From assembly GCA_003505795.1 (NCBI GenBank), contig DNXT01000362.1, positions 1 through 6,419 of the forward strand: a stretch of DNA of 6,419 nucleotides. Direction: 5' to 3'. Shown here one piece after another: positions 5,835-6,419 of this stretch; the first letter of the stretch is position 1; every line of letters starts with the position of its first letter. The stretch comes from Lysobacteraceae bacterium (GTDB taxonomy: Bacteria; Pseudomonadota; Gammaproteobacteria; Xanthomonadales; Xanthomonadaceae). The notes under the pieces are model-generated. The model searched no databases. It saw only the letters and a list, made by a program, of their open reading frames with translations, and was not told the origin of the DNA. The position numbers and the translations under genes were made by a program.

Positions 5835-5888
5835 ATTTAATTCCAGTTGGGATATTTGCGTTGACAAATATTTTTTCTGGAACAGAAT
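5835..5888. promoter_or_regulatory. Nested palindromic operator, probably for the MarR-family regulator
   Basis: Inner arms ATATTTG (5852-5858) and CAAATAT (5865-5871) are perfect inverted repeats with a 6-bp spacer. Outer arms TTCCAG (5841-5846) and CTGGAA (5877-5882) are also perfect and share exactly the same centre, 5861.5. Extending to 5835 and 5888, the outer arms match at 9 of 12 positions. The half-sites on each side lie about 11-12 bp apart, roughly one helical turn. The site overlaps the -35 and -10 boxes of the marR promoter, as expected for an autorepressor of this family. Which protein binds it is inferred. Confidence 0.65.
5861..5888 (+). promoter_or_regulatory. Sigma70-like promoter of the MarR gene
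   Basis: A perfect -35 box TTGACA (5861-5866) is followed after 16 bp by CAGAAT (5883-5888), four of six matches to the -10 consensus. The predicted start of transcription is around 5895, only one or two bases before the ATG at 5897, so the mRNA would be leaderless or nearly so. An alternative promoter further upstream is TTGCAT (5815-5820) with TTTAAT (5836-5841), spacing 15 bp. Confidence 0.6.
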
Positions 5889-5896
5889 GCTCCGCC

Positions 5897-6340
5897 ATGA
5901 TTTGCCCCGACACCCCTTCCCCGACCTTCGGCCTGCTGCTGCGTCAGGTCCGCGACGGCCTGGTCCGCCGGCTGGACCTGGAGATGAAGGACGAACTGCC
6001 CGACTTCGGCTTCAGCCACTACGTGGGCCTGAAAGTGCTGGCCGCGTTCTCGCCGTGCACGGCCAACGAGCTGGCGCAGGCGCTGGACCAGACCCCGAGC
6101 GCGGTGACCCGCCTGCTCGACAAGCTCGAGGCGCTGGGTGCGGTGCGCCGCGAGCCGCATGCCCAGGACCGCCGCGCCCTGCAGATCGTCATGACCGAGA
6201 CCGGGTGGGTGCTGTGGGAACGCCTGAAGCAGCGCGGCGACCGGGCCATGGAGTTCGCCCTGCGCGACCTCGCCGCCGGCGAACGCGAGCAGCTTCTCAA
6301 CCTGTTGATCCGAGTACGCGAGTCACTCAATTCGCCATGA
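5897..6340 (+). CDS. MarR-family transcriptional regulator (EmrR-like by context)
   Basis: The 147-residue protein has the normal MarR length: N-terminal dimerisation helices (about 8-35), a winged helix-turn-helix (about 45-105) with the recognition region TANELAQALDQTPSAVTRLLDKLEALGAVRRE, the wing signature DRRALQIVMTETG (91-103), and C-terminal dimer helices. MarR proteins bind palindromic operators as dimers and release them when they bind phenolic or hydrophobic compounds. The ATG at 5897 is chosen because a TTG at 5861 in the same frame is the first base of a perfect -35 box and would add 12 unrelated residues. No Shine-Dalgarno is seen, fitting a leaderless transcript. The stop overlaps the next gene by ATGA, so the regulator is probably the first gene of an operon. 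Order and overlap recall emrR of Stenotrophomonas emrRCAB; the specific name is inferred. Confidence 0.93.
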   Translation: MICPDTPSPTFGLLLRQVRDGLVRRLDLEMKDELPDFGFSHYVGLKVLAAFSPCTANELAQALDQTPSAVTRLLDKLEALGAVRREPHAQDRRALQIVMTETGWVLWERLKQRGDRAMEFALRDLAAGEREQLLNLLIRVRESLNSP

Positions 6341-6419
6341 ACACACCTATTGCTTACTTCAAGGCGCGGCACCTGCGGCCCGCCGCCGTCTCCGTGCTGG
6401 CGCTGGCGCTGGCCGCCTG
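6337..6419 (+). CDS. Start of a putative lipoprotein gene, possibly the outer-membrane factor of an efflux pump; cut by the right edge
   Basis: The ATG at 6337 overlaps the MarR stop as ATGA, suggesting translational coupling. The 27 visible codons encode a short polar start, basic residues (K9, R11, R14) and a hydrophobic run VSVLALALAA. The final two bases in the window are TG; if the next base is C or T, codon 28 is cysteine and the end reads L-A-A-C, a perfect lipobox for signal peptidase II. Outer-membrane factors of tripartite pumps (NodT/OprM type, including EmrC) are often such lipoproteins and often follow MarR repressors in Xanthomonadaceae. The gene start and signal-like N-terminus are seen directly; the identity as a pump component is inferred from position and could be wrong. 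Confidence 0.65.
   Translation, partial: MNTPIAYFKARHLRPAAVSVLALALAA

Noticed and set aside
5760..5867. N-terminal extension of the AraC-type protein to a TTG at 5867
   Set aside because: The added 36 residues do not resemble the family, the start is a rare codon, and the extension would cover the operator and the divergent promoter. The ATG at 5759 gives the usual length.
5852..5876. An intrinsic-terminator shape: inverted repeat followed by six T residues
   Set aside because: The stem is AT-rich and weak, no plus-strand gene upstream needs termination, and the repeat overlaps a promoter. An operator is the better explanation.
5861..5896. TTG start for the MarR protein at 5861
   Set aside because: The TTG is the first part of a perfect -35 box and the centre of the palindrome, and the extra 12 residues are not typical of the family. 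The ATG at 5897 is preferred.
1..6419. CRISPR arrays, tRNA or rRNA genes, transposase or integrase genes
   Set aside because: I looked for regularly spaced repeats, tRNA-like cloverleaf segments and recombinase motifs and saw none. The only direct repeat of note is the 35-bp parC-tail pair.

Overview
The window is high-GC, gene-dense DNA from a gammaproteobacterium, most likely of the Xanthomonadaceae (Lysobacter, Luteimonas, Stenotrophomonas or Xanthomonas type). This assignment is inferred from the protein sequences, the GC-rich codon use and the style of the intergenic repeats. No search was run and the genus is not fixed.

Layout from left to right: (1) the N-terminal 211 codons of a penicillin acylase family (S45) protein on the minus strand, running off the left edge; (2) a divergent 184-bp spacer and a bacterioferritin gene on the plus strand, whose product has a complete diiron site but lacks the usual haem-binding methionine; (3) a convergent thiopurine S-methyltransferase gene (tpm) on the minus strand; (4) about 590 bp without a credible gene (1988-2580), packed with inverted repeats, hairpins and an extra copy of the last 35 bp of the parC region; (5) a complete parC (topoisomerase IV subunit A) on the minus strand; (6) an AraC-family regulator on the minus strand, 62 bp upstream of parC; (7) a 137-bp divergent, locally AT-rich control region carrying a nested palindrome that overlaps a sigma70-like promoter; (8) a MarR-family regulator on the plus strand; and (9) the first 27 codons of a gene that overlaps the MarR gene by ATGA and appears to encode a lipoprotein, cut by the right edge.

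The right end looks like the start of an operon of a MarR repressor plus a drug-efflux pump. The EmrR-EmrC-EmrA-EmrB arrangement known from Stenotrophomonas is the closest model, but the pump genes lie outside the window. The remaining genes are housekeeping or stress genes (DNA decatenation, iron storage, detoxifying methylation) with no obvious shared pathway. I found no convincing evidence of an entirely new system. The observations most worth a second look are the two-layer palindromic operator at 5835-5888, the repeat cluster downstream of parC with the duplicated parC tail, and the bacterioferritin without its haem ligand.
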